The notes: generated from the letters alone by a model not told the origin. A stretch of DNA of 59,827 bases from CAWDPQ01 sp049642465 (GCA_049642465.1 JBAROV010000101.1:1-59827); one strand, 5' to 3'; counted from the first letter of the stretch, positions 33,873 through 44,034 are shown. A program made the numbers and translations.

Positions 33873-36800
33873 TTAGAAGTAGTACTTCAGCACGAACTCG
33901 ATGACGCGCCGTCCGCGCTTCAGGTTGATCTTCCCGAAGTTCTCAACCGCGGTCTGCGTGTACTGGAATCCACCCGTTGGATCGCAGACGTTGGTCGCCG
34001 TTCCGCCGATGCCGTTCGGCACATTGGAGACCGTGACATTGCACGTCGTGTCGAGTATGAGATCCACGTCAGCCGCCGACTGCGTCGTGGCCCACGCCTG
34101 GTTGAACAGGTTGAAGAAGCCAACCCTGAACTGAATCTTCTGGCCGTTCGTGACCTCGAAGTTCTTGAACAGCGTCAGGTCGTGATTGATGCGTGTCGGC
34201 ATCCGCAGGTTGTACGGCGGGATGAGCGGACCGTTTTCGCCGAACGCCGGAATCTTGATGCAGCTGATGTCCAGGATCTTTTCCCCGACGCCGGTATTAC
34301 CCGTGCGCGGGTCGCACGTGTACATCGGCGCGAGTCCGCCTCGATCGCCGCCGCCCGGGCCCGGATTGCCGATGATGTCCGGCGTTCCAAAAATCGCCTG
34401 CGTGACGTTTTCGGCTCCCGCGAATCCGCTGAACCCCAGGAAGATCGGGACGCCGCTGGCGAGCGTCGAGATGCCTGACAACTGCCAGCCGTTCAGCAGG
34501 CCCCGGCCGAACGGGTTGTCCATCGATCCCCGGGCGCCGTCCGGCAGGAAGGCGTTCCACGAGAGATTGAAGATGTGGGTCCGATCCTGCGGCAGTATCC
34601 CGTAGGTGCGAGCCGGATCGAACGGGTCGATGTCGCCATACTCGCCGTTACCGGTCGATGTGCCTTTGTTGCGGGCGAGGGTATACGCGGCAAAGTACTG
34701 GAGGCGCCGGCCCGTCTGCCGGCTCAGCGTGACCTGCAGCGAGTTGTAGTCCGACTCACCTTCGAAGCTCCAGTCCCTGATCTGCGGGTAGGCTTGATAC
34801 GGTCTCCGCAGGTTCACCAGCGAGGAGTCGAGCGCGACCCGGTTAACCGGAACCGACAGGTCAACTCCACCGACCGTGCCACTTAGCAGTGAACCGAGTG
34901 GAACCACGTTGAGTTGGCGGCGCGTGACCAGATCGCGCCCCCTGGTTCCGACATACGCCGCCTCGATGACCTGATTGAAGAAGATGCGCCGTGCGTACGA
35001 CGCGCTGAAGCTGTACGTTTTCGGCCACGTGTTCGAATTCGGGTTCAGCGTGCTGATGTTGAGCGAACTCACACGCTGGGTCCAATCGAGCTCACGGATG
35101 GTGTCGTAGGTCAAGCCGACACCGCCGCCGAGCGTGGAACCCTGGGCAGAGTTGATGCCGACTCGGTACGACGTCGGCGGAATACGTAGGTAGTCGTATT
35201 CCAGGTTGCCCATGTTCCGGTTGTAGAAAATGCCGACGCCGCCGCGGATGACGTTGTTGCTGTTGCCCGTGACGTCCCAAGCGAGGTTGACGCGCGGCAT
35301 CGCAAAGGGCTCGCGATTGTCGATGGCGCCCTGCGGTGCCTGTCCCTTCGAGGCGTATCGCCAGCCATTCAGCTGCTGATATGTCCCCGGATCCAGGAAG
35401 GTCGCCGCGGTCGGATCGTAGGCGCTCGGGTCGAAGAAACCGCCCATGTCGTTCAGTTCGTAGTTGTTCGTCCAGTAACCGGCGCGGACACCGAATTCGA
35501 ACGTCAGATTCGAGCGCAGCTTCCAGCTGTCCTGCGCGAAGGCATCGAAATTCCAGTAGCGCCATTCGCCCTTTGGAATCTGTGTGCCCTGGTTGTAGTT
35601 CGCGAGACGGCCGGTCAGGAGGTCAGCGATTGGGTTTCCAGTCCCCCCGGTTGCCCACGGGTCGAACTGCAGTTCTCCCATCTCGTTGTTCTCGAAGTTC
35701 TGCTGCTTCTGCCCGCGTTCGGCGGAGAACCCGAACTTCAACCCGTGCGAGCCCGCGATCTTCGTCAGCTTGTCGGAGAACTGGAGCGCATCGTTGTGGG
35801 CGAATACGTCCATCGCGGGCGCCCACAGGTTCCCCGGCCCGCCCTGGCCCCAGCCCGACGTGATGATGTTCACCGGCAGGTACGGGCTCTGGTTCCGGAA
35901 GAATCCCTGGTTGTATCCCGCGAGCTCGGGGTACGAGGAGAAGCTCACCTTCGCCGGATCGCGCCAGAAGTTGTCCAGCGTCAGCCGGCTCCAGCTCACG
36001 AGCACTTCATTCGTCATCGACGGGCTCAGCACGCTCACGACGTTGCCTGAGACCGATCGACCCTTGTTGTCACCGTAGGTGGGCGTTGGCAGCGCGAGAT
36101 CGGACGAGGCCCACCAGATGCCGCGCGCGTTCTCCGCGTTCTCCCCCTCGATGGCCGTCCGGACGTAGGCGCGCGTGTTGTTCGTGATGTTGTAGTCGAT
36201 CCGGAACTTGAAATCGTAGCGGTTCGTGGGCTGCAGCGTGCTGAAGTTGTAGTTGTACCGGTTGTTCGCGGTCGTGATGTTCGGCGACGGATAAAAACCC
36301 GCAAGGATGCGGCCGAGCGGGTGGATGTACGGCGCGAAGTTGTTGTTCGGCGCAGGCGTTCCGGCACCGGGGAAGCCCGCGGGAATGTTGAACTGTCCAC
36401 AGGGCATGTTGAGGTTCTGACCAACGCAGTTCCCCGGCAGCAGCTCGCTGAGGTCGCCGGCTCTCATCTTGTCGCTCAACGTCGTGCTGAGGAACGAACC
36501 CGGGTCGACTTTCTGGCGCTGGATTTCCAGGCCGGCGAAGAAGAACGCCTTGTCGCGTCCGCGATTGAAATTTACGCCGGGAATCAGAATCGGACCGCCG
36601 ATGTTGCCGCCAGGATACTGGAAGGTGCTCTTCGGCTTCGGCGTGCTCGTGATGCTGTTGGATCGATCGTTCGCGCCGAATCGATGGTCGCGCCAGTAGT
36701 CGTAGACAGTGCCGCTGAAACGCGAGCTTCCGCCCTTGGTCACGGCGCTGACGTTCATCCCGCTCGATCCGTACTCGGCCGCGAAGTTCGAGCTCTGGAC

Positions 36801-37499
36801 TTTCACCTCCTGAACCATGTCGTTGTTCAGGGTGACGATGACGCCGCTGTTCGAGCCAATGTCGATCAAGCTCGAGCCGTCGAGTTGCACGGTATTGGCA
36901 GAGGAACGGATGCCGTTCACCGTGTAGCCCTGCGTGTTGTTCGCACCGCCGCCGAAGCTCACGCTCTCGAGATCCGCCTGATTCGGGGCAACGACGCCGG
37001 GAAGAATTCGCAGCAGTTCGAGCGAGCTGCGTCCGATGACCGACAGGTTGTCGATTTGCTTCGACGTCAGGACGCCTTCGCGCGCGCCCGTCTCCGTCTG
37101 AATGACTTCCACCTGGCTGGTGACCGTGACCGTCTCAGTCTGCTGACCGAGCTCGAGACGAATGTCGATGCCGCGGTTGTCCGTCGGGCTGAGCGTGATG
37201 CCCTTCTGCTCGTAGGCCTTGAAACCGGTGAGTTCAACCTTGAGGTCGTAGGTTCCGGGGAAGAGACCGGCAAGGAAGTACTGTCCGCGTTCGTCGCTGA
37301 CAGTTGTCGAAGGAGTTTTCGTGCCGACGTTGGTCATCGTGACCGTGGCGCCGGGAATCACGGCGCCCGTCGGGTCCTGAATGTTGCCGCGCACGGTCGC
37401 GGTTGTCGAACCCTGGGCCCACGCGGCGACAGGGAGCAACAGCGCCATGCACAGCGCGGCGAGACTACGAGTTATCCCTCGAGCGGTCGTTCCAGACAT
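33873..37499 (-). CDS. Oar-like TonB-dependent receptor 3
   Basis: 1208-residue receptor. Signal peptide about 1-29 (ending VAAWAQ), carboxypeptidase-regulatory domain about 32-120 (GNIQDPTGAVIPGATVTM), plug about 125-265 and a long barrel ending VLKYYF. The start MSGTTARG is supported by GGGGGAT about six bases upstream. It is followed by a strong terminator. The NarL-type response regulator gene ends about 270 bases upstream on the same strand and may control it. Near the C terminus Cys-containing loops (YTCDPRTG, DISCIKIP) are unlike the other receptors. Ligand unknown. Confidence 0.92.
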   Translation of the reverse strand: MSGTTARGITRSLAALCMALLLPVAAWAQGSTTATVRGNIQDPTGAVIPGATVTMTNVGTKTPSTTVSDERGQYFLAGLFPGTYDLKVELTGFKAYEQKGITLSPTDNRGIDIRLELGQQTETVTVTSQVEVIQTETGAREGVLTSKQIDNLSVIGRSSLELLRILPGVVAPNQADLESVSFGGGANNTQGYTVNGIRSSANTVQLDGSSLIDIGSNSGVIVTLNNDMVQEVKVQSSNFAAEYGSSGMNVSAVTKGGSSRFSGTVYDYWRDHRFGANDRSNSITSTPKPKSTFQYPGGNIGGPILIPGVNFNRGRDKAFFFAGLEIQRQKVDPGSFLSTTLSDKMRAGDLSELLPGNCVGQNLNMPCGQFNIPAGFPGAGTPAPNNNFAPYIHPLGRILAGFYPSPNITTANNRYNYNFSTLQPTNRYDFKFRIDYNITNNTRAYVRTAIEGENAENARGIWWASSDLALPTPTYGDNKGRSVSGNVVSVLSPSMTNEVLVSWSRLTLDNFWRDPAKVSFSSYPELAGYNQGFFRNQSPYLPVNIITSGWGQGGPGNLWAPAMDVFAHNDALQFSDKLTKIAGSHGLKFGFSAERGQKQQNFENNEMGELQFDPWATGGTGNPIADLLTGRLANYNQGTQIPKGEWRYWNFDAFAQDSWKLRSNLTFEFGVRAGYWTNNYELNDMGGFFDPSAYDPTAATFLDPGTYQQLNGWRYASKGQAPQGAIDNREPFAMPRVNLAWDVTGNSNNVIRGGVGIFYNRNMGNLEYDYLRIPPTSYRVGINSAQGSTLGGGVGLTYDTIRELDWTQRVSSLNISTLNPNSNTWPKTYSFSASYARRIFFNQVIEAAYVGTRGRDLVTRRQLNVVPLGSLLSGTVGGVDLSVPVNRVALDSSLVNLRRPYQAYPQIRDWSFEGESDYNSLQVTLSRQTGRRLQYFAAYTLARNKGTSTGNGEYGDIDPFDPARTYGILPQDRTHIFNLSWNAFLPDGARGSMDNPFGRGLLNGWQLSGISTLASGVPIFLGFSGFAGAENVTQAIFGTPDIIGNPGPGGGDRGGLAPMYTCDPRTGNTGVGEKILDISCIKIPAFGENGPLIPPYNLRMPTRINHDLTLFKNFEVTNGQKIQFRVGFFNLFNQAWATTQSAADVDLILDTTCNVTVSNVPNGIGGTATNVCDPTGGFQYTQTAVENFGKINLKRGRRVIEFVLKYYF

Positions 37500-37602
37500 T
37501 CGCACATCCCCCAAGCCATCGGTCAGACCGACACGTGCACCAAGAAAGATAGTGGGAATGTATTAGTAGCCAGACCATCCGTCAACTCCCGAAGGACAGG
37601 TA

Positions 37603-37626
37603 GGGTATATGTCGAAAGATATATCC
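37603..37626. promoter_or_regulatory. AT-rich imperfect inverted repeat upstream of receptor 3
   Basis: GGGTATAT-GTCGAAAG-ATATATCC lies about 105 bases before the receptor 3 start. The symmetry and AT content in GC-rich DNA suggest a protein-binding site or a promoter element. The adjacent NarL-type regulator is a candidate binder; this is inference. Confidence 0.4.
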
Positions 37627-37638
37627 ACCAATTTTCAG

Positions 37639-37762
37639 CTCCCAAATTCCCAACTTCCAATCCGGGTTTTTGAATCGGCGGGGAAAAAGTCGTCCCGTCA
37701 CGGGTGATCGGGTGATTTTTCACCCCGATGTACGTTGCGAGGGTCGCCTTGGGAGTTGGGAG
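37639..37762. repeat. Inverted word repeat, CTCCCAA/TTGGGAG type, with inner hairpin
   Basis: Left words CTCCCAA (37639-37645) and near copies through 37660 face two TTGGGAG words (37749-37755, 37756-37762). Between them ATCGGGTGA (37707-37715) pairs with TCACCCCGAT (37720-37729) with one bulge. The element directly follows the response regulator stop and could end the two-component transcript. Confidence 0.65.
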
Positions 37763-37768
37763 TTGACG

Positions 37769-38398
37769 TCAGACTTCGAGCTGCACGATCCCCTTCTGCA
37801 GCGCTCGCGTGACCGCTTCGGTCCGATCCGCGGCACCGAGCTTCCCGAGAATGCTGCTCACGTGCAGTTTGACCGTGCCTTCCGTGATGTCGAGTGCGCC
37901 GGCAATCTCGCGATTGCGGCGCCCGACGACGAGCAGGCGAAGCACTTCAAGCTCGCGGCTGGATAACTGCGATCGCGTCATGCGATCCGCCAGGCGCGAC
38001 GCGACTTCAGCGGGGATGTGGCGTTGGCCGGCGGCCGCCTTGCGAATGGCGCGCGTCAGCTCTTCGCGCTGCACGGACTTGACGAGGTAGGCCATCGCCC
38101 CCGCCTGCAGCGCGCCGTAAATCTCTTCGTCGCACACGTAGGTCGAGATCATCACGATCCGCGCATCGGGAAATTCCGTTCGGATCGCCTGAATCGTTTC
38201 GGACCCATTCATGCCCGGCAATCGCAGATCCATCAGCGTGACATCGGGACGATGGCGGCGGAAAAGCGCGCAGGCTTGCTCGCCGGTGGACGCTTCCGCG
38301 CACACCGTCATGTCGGGCTCGAGGGCGATGATGCTCGCCAGACCCATTCGGACGAGATAGTGGTCGTCCACCAGCATGACTTTCAGCTTGTCCGCCAT
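37769..38398 (-). CDS. NarL/FixJ-family response regulator
   Basis: 209 residues. Receiver domain 1-125 with acidic pair Asp11/Asp12, phosphoacceptor Asp57 in LMDLRLPG and the YLVKS lysine; LuxR-type helix-turn-helix about 140-205 (SSRELEVLRLLVVGRRNREI, GTVKLHVSSILGKL). It would bind DNA as a dimer after phosphorylation by the kinase encoded just upstream, whose gene overlaps its start by 16 bases. Likely targets are the flanking receptors 3 and 4. Confidence 0.93.
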   Translation of the reverse strand: MADKLKVMLVDDHYLVRMGLASIIALEPDMTVCAEASTGEQACALFRRHRPDVTLMDLRLPGMNGSETIQAIRTEFPDARIVMISTYVCDEEIYGALQAGAMAYLVKSVQREELTRAIRKAAAGQRHIPAEVASRLADRMTRSQLSSRELEVLRLLVVGRRNREIAGALDITEGTVKLHVSSILGKLGAADRTEAVTRALQKGIVQLEV

Positions 38399-40545
38399 GA
38401 TTCACCCAGGATCGGGCCGATCCGATCGGAGGAGCGGCCTTCGCGCGATGGTATGGTTACCGACAGCTGCGTACCCGTGCCCGGCGCGCCGTCAATGTGC
38501 AGCACGCCGCCAAGTTTGTCCACGCGTTCTCGAATTCCGAGCAGCCCGAAATGATCGCCCGGCGGGTTCGATCCTCCCTGCACCAGCCCGCAGCCATCGT
38601 CCTGCACGAGCAATTCGGTGAACTCATCGCCGAAGCGCAACTTGAGACTGATGTGACGGGCGCCCGAATGTTTGAGCGCGTTGGTCAGCGCTTCAAGCCC
38701 GATTCGCAGCAGGTGGTGCTCGTCCGAGGCGTCGAGCCGTTTGACCGGCCCTTCGACCTCGACGTCGGCAGTGGCGCTCGTGCCGCACGTCATCTGCGCC
38801 GCCAGATCGGTCAAGGCGCCAGCGAGGTCGCGACTCTCGAGCGCCTGCGAGCGCAAGTCCATCACCGATCGTCGCGCTTCTTCCTGACTGTAGCGCAGCA
38901 TCTGACGTGCGACGTCCAGTGATTGCCGCGCGACTTGCGGCGACGCGTCGAGACTACCGGCGACCGCTTCGAGTTGCAGCGCGATCCCTGCGAGGCCCTG
39001 CTCGAGCGTATCGTGCAGCTCGCGCGCGACGCGGCTGCGTTCACTGAGGACCGCCTGGTACTGCTGTCGCTTGCGATTCGATGTCGCGCGCACCCAGAAT
39101 CCAAAGCCGCACGCCACGAGGGCGAGCATCACACCGGCGACAGCCGAGTGTCGAAGCGTCCACCAGGAAGCGGCCGCGATCACCTTGACGTCGCCGGGCG
39201 ATCGCAGAAAGAGTCGAAAGAGCGGTGGAGGACCCCACTGATAGGAGTAGACGCCGGTGACCGCGATGACGCTGCCTGGACGAATGCGTTCGAGTGCACC
39301 CGTGCTGGTTTCTGCGTCGAGCACGGCATCAAAAACCGTTTCACCGACCTTCAGGACGAGCGTGCGTTGTGTCGGGCTGGTCAACAACGAGAGGAAGTGT
39401 CCCTCCATCCGAACGAGCGCCGCGTCGTTGTCGGGCGTGAGGACGGTGGCGGCGCTAATCGAGACCGGCGCGGGCTGCGCGGCGTAGCCGGCAATCCTGA
39501 AGATCGCATTGGCCAGAATCGGCTTGCCCGGTGTCACCGCGGGAAAGCCAGCGACCTCGACGACGGTGCCGGGAGTGACGCGCTGCGCCTGTTCCGTCTC
39601 GATTCTCGCGCCGCCGGTTCCGTCGTCCACATACAGCACGTGACGTACGTAGCGGAAGGTCGCCGTGCTCGTGAAGTCGCTGACATCCACCGGGTGGCCG
39701 TGCATGTAGCCGGTCACGACGCCTTTCACGCGAATTCGCCGGTTGACCTCGCCAGCCGCGGAATAGTTGTAGATGCTGCGGATAGTTCGTGTCGGGATCC
39801 AGAACGGATCGGGTGCCGCCTCGAGCACTTCGACGTCACTCGTGTGCCCTCCAAAGAGCGACACGCCGCGCAGTTGCTCGGTGCGGCCGAACAGCGTGCC
39901 GATATTTCCGCGCAATCGGACGCGGGCATCGACAAACCGCTGAAGATCGGCGGCCGAGTAATCCCAGAACGCGGCACGGACGACCCCGTCCTCCACGGCG
40001 ACCTCGGCAAAGAGCGTGTGCATTCGCGGATCGGGTGACTGCCAGGTTCGCTGGACGACTCCAACGATCTCGACATAGTCGCAGTCGTGGCGGCCGGTCA
40101 GCATCGACGCGAATGCAATCCGCTTCGGCGAGGGGAGTGGCGCGCGTCCGAGCCGGCGGATGACTGCCGGCTGCACGTTCGGCGCGAACCCTCCGCGCTC
40201 GGTGCGGCCCTCGATTTCAATCAGGTCGCCCCGTCGCAGATCGCGCCACGGCCAGACCTTGTCCGGGTTCGCCGGCGGGATGACGAACTGCCCAAGCTCG
40301 CCGTCGTGAATCATCAGACCGACGTCGGCTTGCTCATCGAAATGCGTGACGACCCCACGGACTCGGACCGGATAGCCCTGGGCCCCATCGTCCTGCGAGA
40401 GGGCGCGAATCGCCTGGATCGTTTGCAGTACGGGGAGCGGAGCCGGTGCCGGCGCCTGCGCAGGGGCTGGCCGGACAGGCCAGAGGCCTATGACCAGCGC
40501 AAAACACGCAAGCCGGCAGAACGCACGGGGCACGATGGCCCGCAT
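38383..40545 (-). CDS. Sensor histidine kinase with large extracytoplasmic domain (HisKA_3 type)
   Basis: 720 residues. Signal sequence about 1-28; a large extracytoplasmic region (about 30-455) with repeated OB-like strands (VRVRGVVTHFD, DYVEIVGVVQRTW, RRIRVKGVVTGYM); one transmembrane helix about 458-482 (GVMLALVACGFGFWV); then HisKA_3 dimerisation with the phospho-His in ARELHDTLEQGL (about 511), and an HATPase domain with ALTNALKHSGA, DDGCG and GLLGIRERV. NarL-type partner overlaps its 3' end. The start MRAIVPR was chosen for the signal sequence. The sensed ligand is unknown; no known sensor family was recognised. Confidence 0.9.
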   Translation of the reverse strand: MRAIVPRAFCRLACFALVIGLWPVRPAPAQAPAPAPLPVLQTIQAIRALSQDDGAQGYPVRVRGVVTHFDEQADVGLMIHDGELGQFVIPPANPDKVWPWRDLRRGDLIEIEGRTERGGFAPNVQPAVIRRLGRAPLPSPKRIAFASMLTGRHDCDYVEIVGVVQRTWQSPDPRMHTLFAEVAVEDGVVRAAFWDYSAADLQRFVDARVRLRGNIGTLFGRTEQLRGVSLFGGHTSDVEVLEAAPDPFWIPTRTIRSIYNYSAAGEVNRRIRVKGVVTGYMHGHPVDVSDFTSTATFRYVRHVLYVDDGTGGARIETEQAQRVTPGTVVEVAGFPAVTPGKPILANAIFRIAGYAAQPAPVSISAATVLTPDNDAALVRMEGHFLSLLTSPTQRTLVLKVGETVFDAVLDAETSTGALERIRPGSVIAVTGVYSYQWGPPPLFRLFLRSPGDVKVIAAASWWTLRHSAVAGVMLALVACGFGFWVRATSNRKRQQYQAVLSERSRVARELHDTLEQGLAGIALQLEAVAGSLDASPQVARQSLDVARQMLRYSQEEARRSVMDLRSQALESRDLAGALTDLAAQMTCGTSATADVEVEGPVKRLDASDEHHLLRIGLEALTNALKHSGARHISLKLRFGDEFTELLVQDDGCGLVQGGSNPPGDHFGLLGIRERVDKLGGVLHIDGAPGTGTQLSVTIPSREGRSSDRIGPILGESWRTS

Positions 40546-40576
40546 ACTAGCGCGGGCCGGGGGCCAGTTTCCAGCA

Positions 40577-40712
40577 GTTAGTCTCCTTTCTTTTGGTCTC
40601 GAATCTACTCCGTCAGGAATCGAAGGCTGATGGTATGCTGCGCGCGAATACATGCTCGTAGGGGGCATAAACCAAAGACCAGAGACCTAAGACCAAGGAC
40701 CAAAGACCGGAG
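40577..40712. repeat. Inverted word repeat, AAAGACC type, in divergent promoter region
   Basis: GTCTCCTTTCTTTTGGTCTC (from 40581) faces a run of AAAGACC, GAGACC, AAGACC, AGGACC and AAAGACC words (40671-40708). The word is the same as at 5861-5972. It lies between the divergent histidine kinase and receptor 4 genes, so the promoters of both must lie in or around it. GGAGGAGG at about 40724-40731 is the receptor's ribosome site. Confidence 0.7.
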
Positions 40713-40739
40713 TCCGTCAGTCGGGAGGAGGGCGCTTCG

Positions 40740-43700
40740 ATGAATCCGGTGGATTGTCGTCGGTGGGACCTACTCGCTCTTGCATTCGCTGCTCTTCTAA
40801 CTGGCGCCGGCAGCCACGCGGCTGCGGCGCAGGAACTCTACGGGAGCGTCGTCGGGACCGTTCATGACGGCTCCGGCGCGCGCATTCCGGGCGCGACGAT
40901 TGAGATCGTCAACCGCGATACCAACCTTCGATTGAGCACCGTCTCGAACGAGAGCGGCGCCTACACGGTGACCAACGTCCTCCCGGGCAGCTACGACGTC
41001 AAAGTGTCGCTGCAGGGGTTCAAGGAGTTCGTGCAGCAGCAGGTCCCGGTCACAGCGGGATCGATCAGCCGCGTGGATGCCAAGCTCGAAGTCGGCGCGC
41101 TCAGCGAGTCCATCACCGTGCAATCAGAAGCGACGCTCCTGAAGACGGACAAAGCCGACACCGGGTCGAAATTCAGCAACCAGGAAGTCGTCGACCTCCC
41201 GCTGCCAGAGTTCCGGAATTATCAGAGCTTGCTGGATCTGGTGCCGGGCTCGACGCCTTCAGAATTCCAGAACGCCGAGATCGATACCCCCGCGCGAGCA
41301 CTCTCGACGACGATCAACGGCACCAATCGGAACAATAACAGCACGCGCGTCGACGGCGCGACCAACCAGTTCACGTGGCTGCCGCATCATTCTTTATATG
41401 TGGCGCCGGCGGAAACGATTGCCGAGGTCAACGTCTCGACCGGCAGCTTCTCCGCGGACCAGGGTCTTGCCGGCGGCGCGGCGGTCACCGTGATCACCAA
41501 ATCGGGGACGAATCGACTGGCAGGCTCGGGCTTCGCGTTTTATACCGACGAGAGGTTCAGCGCGCGGCGGTTCTTCGATAAACGGAACGAGGTTCCGAAG
41601 CTGCCCACCAATCACAACATCGATGGCTTCACGCTCGGCGGCCCGATTCTCCGCAACAAGGTTTTTTACTTCGGCGCGTTCGAGGGGCAGTACCGGGACA
41701 CCTCTGGTGAAACGATTTATGACGTGCCGACCGCCGCGATGCGCAATGGCGACTTCAGCGGTGCGTTCAACAACAACGGGTCGCTGCAGCTGATCTACGA
41801 TCCACGCACCGGCGATCAGGACGGCCGGGGACGAACGCCGTTTGCCGGCAACATCATTCCCGCAGAGCTCATCAATCCCATCGCAAAGAAGATCAACGCG
41901 GTCTACCCGCTGCCGAATAACCCGGGGAACTCGGACAACTACTTCAAGCAGTGGGTCAGCACCTTCGATCGGAATCAGTACGACGTGAAGATCAACTGGA
42001 ACCGGAGCGCCAAGCACCAGGTCTGGGGAAAGATTGGCGTCATGGATGCGACCGTCAGCAACCTGCAAAAGCTGTCGTTCGATGGCGGTGGTCTCGGCAA
42101 GACGAAGACATGGGTTGGCACGATTGGACAAACATTCACTCCCAGCTCCACGCTCGTGATTGACTCGACGTTTGGCTACTCGCTGCTCGACCAGTGGGGT
42201 CACGGACCGGACTACGGCACCAACTACGGGCTGGAGCTCGGTGTCCCCGGCACCAACGGGCCCGACATCCGCCAGAGCGGCATGCCGATGTGGGACAACG
42301 GCATGAGCTTCCAGGGGTCGACCGACAGCTGGAATCCGTATACCCGCTTCGATCCGACCTACACGATGGCCGCCAACGTCACCAAGATCCTGCGGACACA
42401 CTCGTTCCGCTTCGGCGCCGCGGTGGATCATCAGGCGATGAATCACTGGCAGCCGGAATTTGGCGGCACGGGTCCGCGCGGGCGTCTCATCTCGAGCGGC
42501 AACCTGACCGGTCTCCGCGGTGGGTCCCAGGGACCGAATTTCTACAACTCGTACGCATCGTTCCTGCTCGGAATGACGTCAGAGGTGCGGAAAGCGATTC
42601 AGTGGGAAGAGATGACGACGCGCGAGTGGCGCTACGGCTTCTACTTCGGAGATCGATGGCAGCCGCATCACAAGGTCACGCTGGATCTCGGGGTTCGATA
42701 CGAGTACTTCCCGCTCGTCACACGCGCGAATGGACGCGGTGTCGAAACCCTCGATCTGAACACGATGGAAGTGCTGCTCGGCGGCGTCGGTGGCATTCCG
42801 CGGGACGTCGGCCTCCAGACGAGCAACAAAGACTTTGCGCCTCGACTCGGTGTCGCCTGGCGCGTCAACGACCTGACGGTTGTTCGCACCGGATATGGCC
42901 TGACCTATAATCCGCTGCCCTTTGCGCGTCCGTTGCGCGGCGCGTATCCCCTGACGATCCACAACAGCTATGTCAGTCTCAACAGCTGGCAGCCATACGG
43001 TACGCTGGCGCAGGGGATCCCCGAGTTCACTGGTCCCGGACCGAGTGAAGGGCGTACGCCGCTCCCTCGAACCGCCACGATGCGAACGCCGGACCCTGAA
43101 AACGTCGGGCGTGGCTACATTCAGTCGTGGAACGTCGCATTCGAGCGCCGGCTCCCGTTCGACATGTCCGTGAATGCGGCGTACGTTGGAACGAAGACGA
43201 CTCGAGGCTTTGCCAACATCGAGTTGAATGTGTCGCCTCCCGGCGGAGGCGAATCGGGCCGTGTGTTCTTCCCCCAATTCGGCCGAACTGCATCCACCAC
43301 GTTGTTCGGCGGCTGGAGCAAGGGGCAGTATCACTCGATGCAGGTGCAGCTCAGTCGGCCGTTCAAGAATGGGTTGTTGCTGCGCGGGGCGTACACGCTC
43401 GGCGAAGCCATGAACATGACCGACGACGATGGGACGGCCGGCTTCGATTACAACGCGCCGGAAGTGTTCGATCGGAACTGGGCGCACGCCGGTTTCGATC
43501 GGCGCCACACCTTCACGATGGCCTACTCGTATCGGCTGCCGTTCGGTCACGACGAGGGCGGCACGCTGTTAAATGAGATCATTCGAGGGTGGCAGGTCAA
43601 CGGCACGCTGTCGGCGTACTCCGGCTCGCCGTTCACGGTGACCGCCAGCAACTCGGCGCTCGATCAGCGGGGCAACTTGCAGACCGCCGATCTGGTCGGC

Positions 43701-44033
43701 GAATTGCGTCGTGTTGGAATCGGGCCGGACGAGCCCTATTACGACATCGCTGCGTTCGCGAACATCACCGAACGGCGCTACGGCAACACCGGCCGGAATC
43801 AGTTCTACGGGCCGGGCTACTACAACTACAACATGTCGCTCTTCCGGACGTTCAGGCTTCCGAACAGCATGCGTTTGCAGTTCCGGTTCGAAGGCTTCAG
43901 CCTGACGAATCAGCCGCAGTGGTCGAATCCCAACGGCAGTGTCACGAGCGGCAGCTTCATGCGCATCAACAATACCCGTGGCGAGCGTGGCGGCGCCCGT
44001 TACGTGCGGTTCGGTGTGCGGCTCGAGTTCTAG
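40740..44033 (+). CDS. Oar-like TonB-dependent receptor 4
   Basis: 1097-residue receptor. Signal peptide about 1-30 (ending HAAAAQ), carboxypeptidase-regulatory domain about 34-120 (GTVHDGSGARIPGATIEI), plug about 125-265 and barrel ending GVRLEF. A strong GGAGGAGG ribosome site precedes the ATG. Divergent from the histidine kinase/NarL pair across about 190 bases, which fits regulation by that pair. Followed by a purine-pyrimidine hairpin. Ligand unknown. Confidence 0.93.
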   Translation: MNPVDCRRWDLLALAFAALLTGAGSHAAAAQELYGSVVGTVHDGSGARIPGATIEIVNRDTNLRLSTVSNESGAYTVTNVLPGSYDVKVSLQGFKEFVQQQVPVTAGSISRVDAKLEVGALSESITVQSEATLLKTDKADTGSKFSNQEVVDLPLPEFRNYQSLLDLVPGSTPSEFQNAEIDTPARALSTTINGTNRNNNSTRVDGATNQFTWLPHHSLYVAPAETIAEVNVSTGSFSADQGLAGGAAVTVITKSGTNRLAGSGFAFYTDERFSARRFFDKRNEVPKLPTNHNIDGFTLGGPILRNKVFYFGAFEGQYRDTSGETIYDVPTAAMRNGDFSGAFNNNGSLQLIYDPRTGDQDGRGRTPFAGNIIPAELINPIAKKINAVYPLPNNPGNSDNYFKQWVSTFDRNQYDVKINWNRSAKHQVWGKIGVMDATVSNLQKLSFDGGGLGKTKTWVGTIGQTFTPSSTLVIDSTFGYSLLDQWGHGPDYGTNYGLELGVPGTNGPDIRQSGMPMWDNGMSFQGSTDSWNPYTRFDPTYTMAANVTKILRTHSFRFGAAVDHQAMNHWQPEFGGTGPRGRLISSGNLTGLRGGSQGPNFYNSYASFLLGMTSEVRKAIQWEEMTTREWRYGFYFGDRWQPHHKVTLDLGVRYEYFPLVTRANGRGVETLDLNTMEVLLGGVGGIPRDVGLQTSNKDFAPRLGVAWRVNDLTVVRTGYGLTYNPLPFARPLRGAYPLTIHNSYVSLNSWQPYGTLAQGIPEFTGPGPSEGRTPLPRTATMRTPDPENVGRGYIQSWNVAFERRLPFDMSVNAAYVGTKTTRGFANIELNVSPPGGGESGRVFFPQFGRTASTTLFGGWSKGQYHSMQVQLSRPFKNGLLLRGAYTLGEAMNMTDDDGTAGFDYNAPEVFDRNWAHAGFDRRHTFTMAYSYRLPFGHDEGGTLLNEIIRGWQVNGTLSAYSGSPFTVTASNSALDQRGNLQTADLVGELRRVGIGPDEPYYDIAAFANITERRYGNTGRNQFYGPGYYNYNMSLFRTFRLPNSMRLQFRFEGFSLTNQPQWSNPNGSVTSGSFMRINNTRGERGGARYVRFGVRLEF

Positions 44034-44034
44034 A

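Noticed and set aside
36321..37673. Open + strand frame of 450 codons opposite receptor 3
   Set aside because: Antisense shadow of a receptor with signal peptide, plug and barrel; no domain recognised in the shadow.
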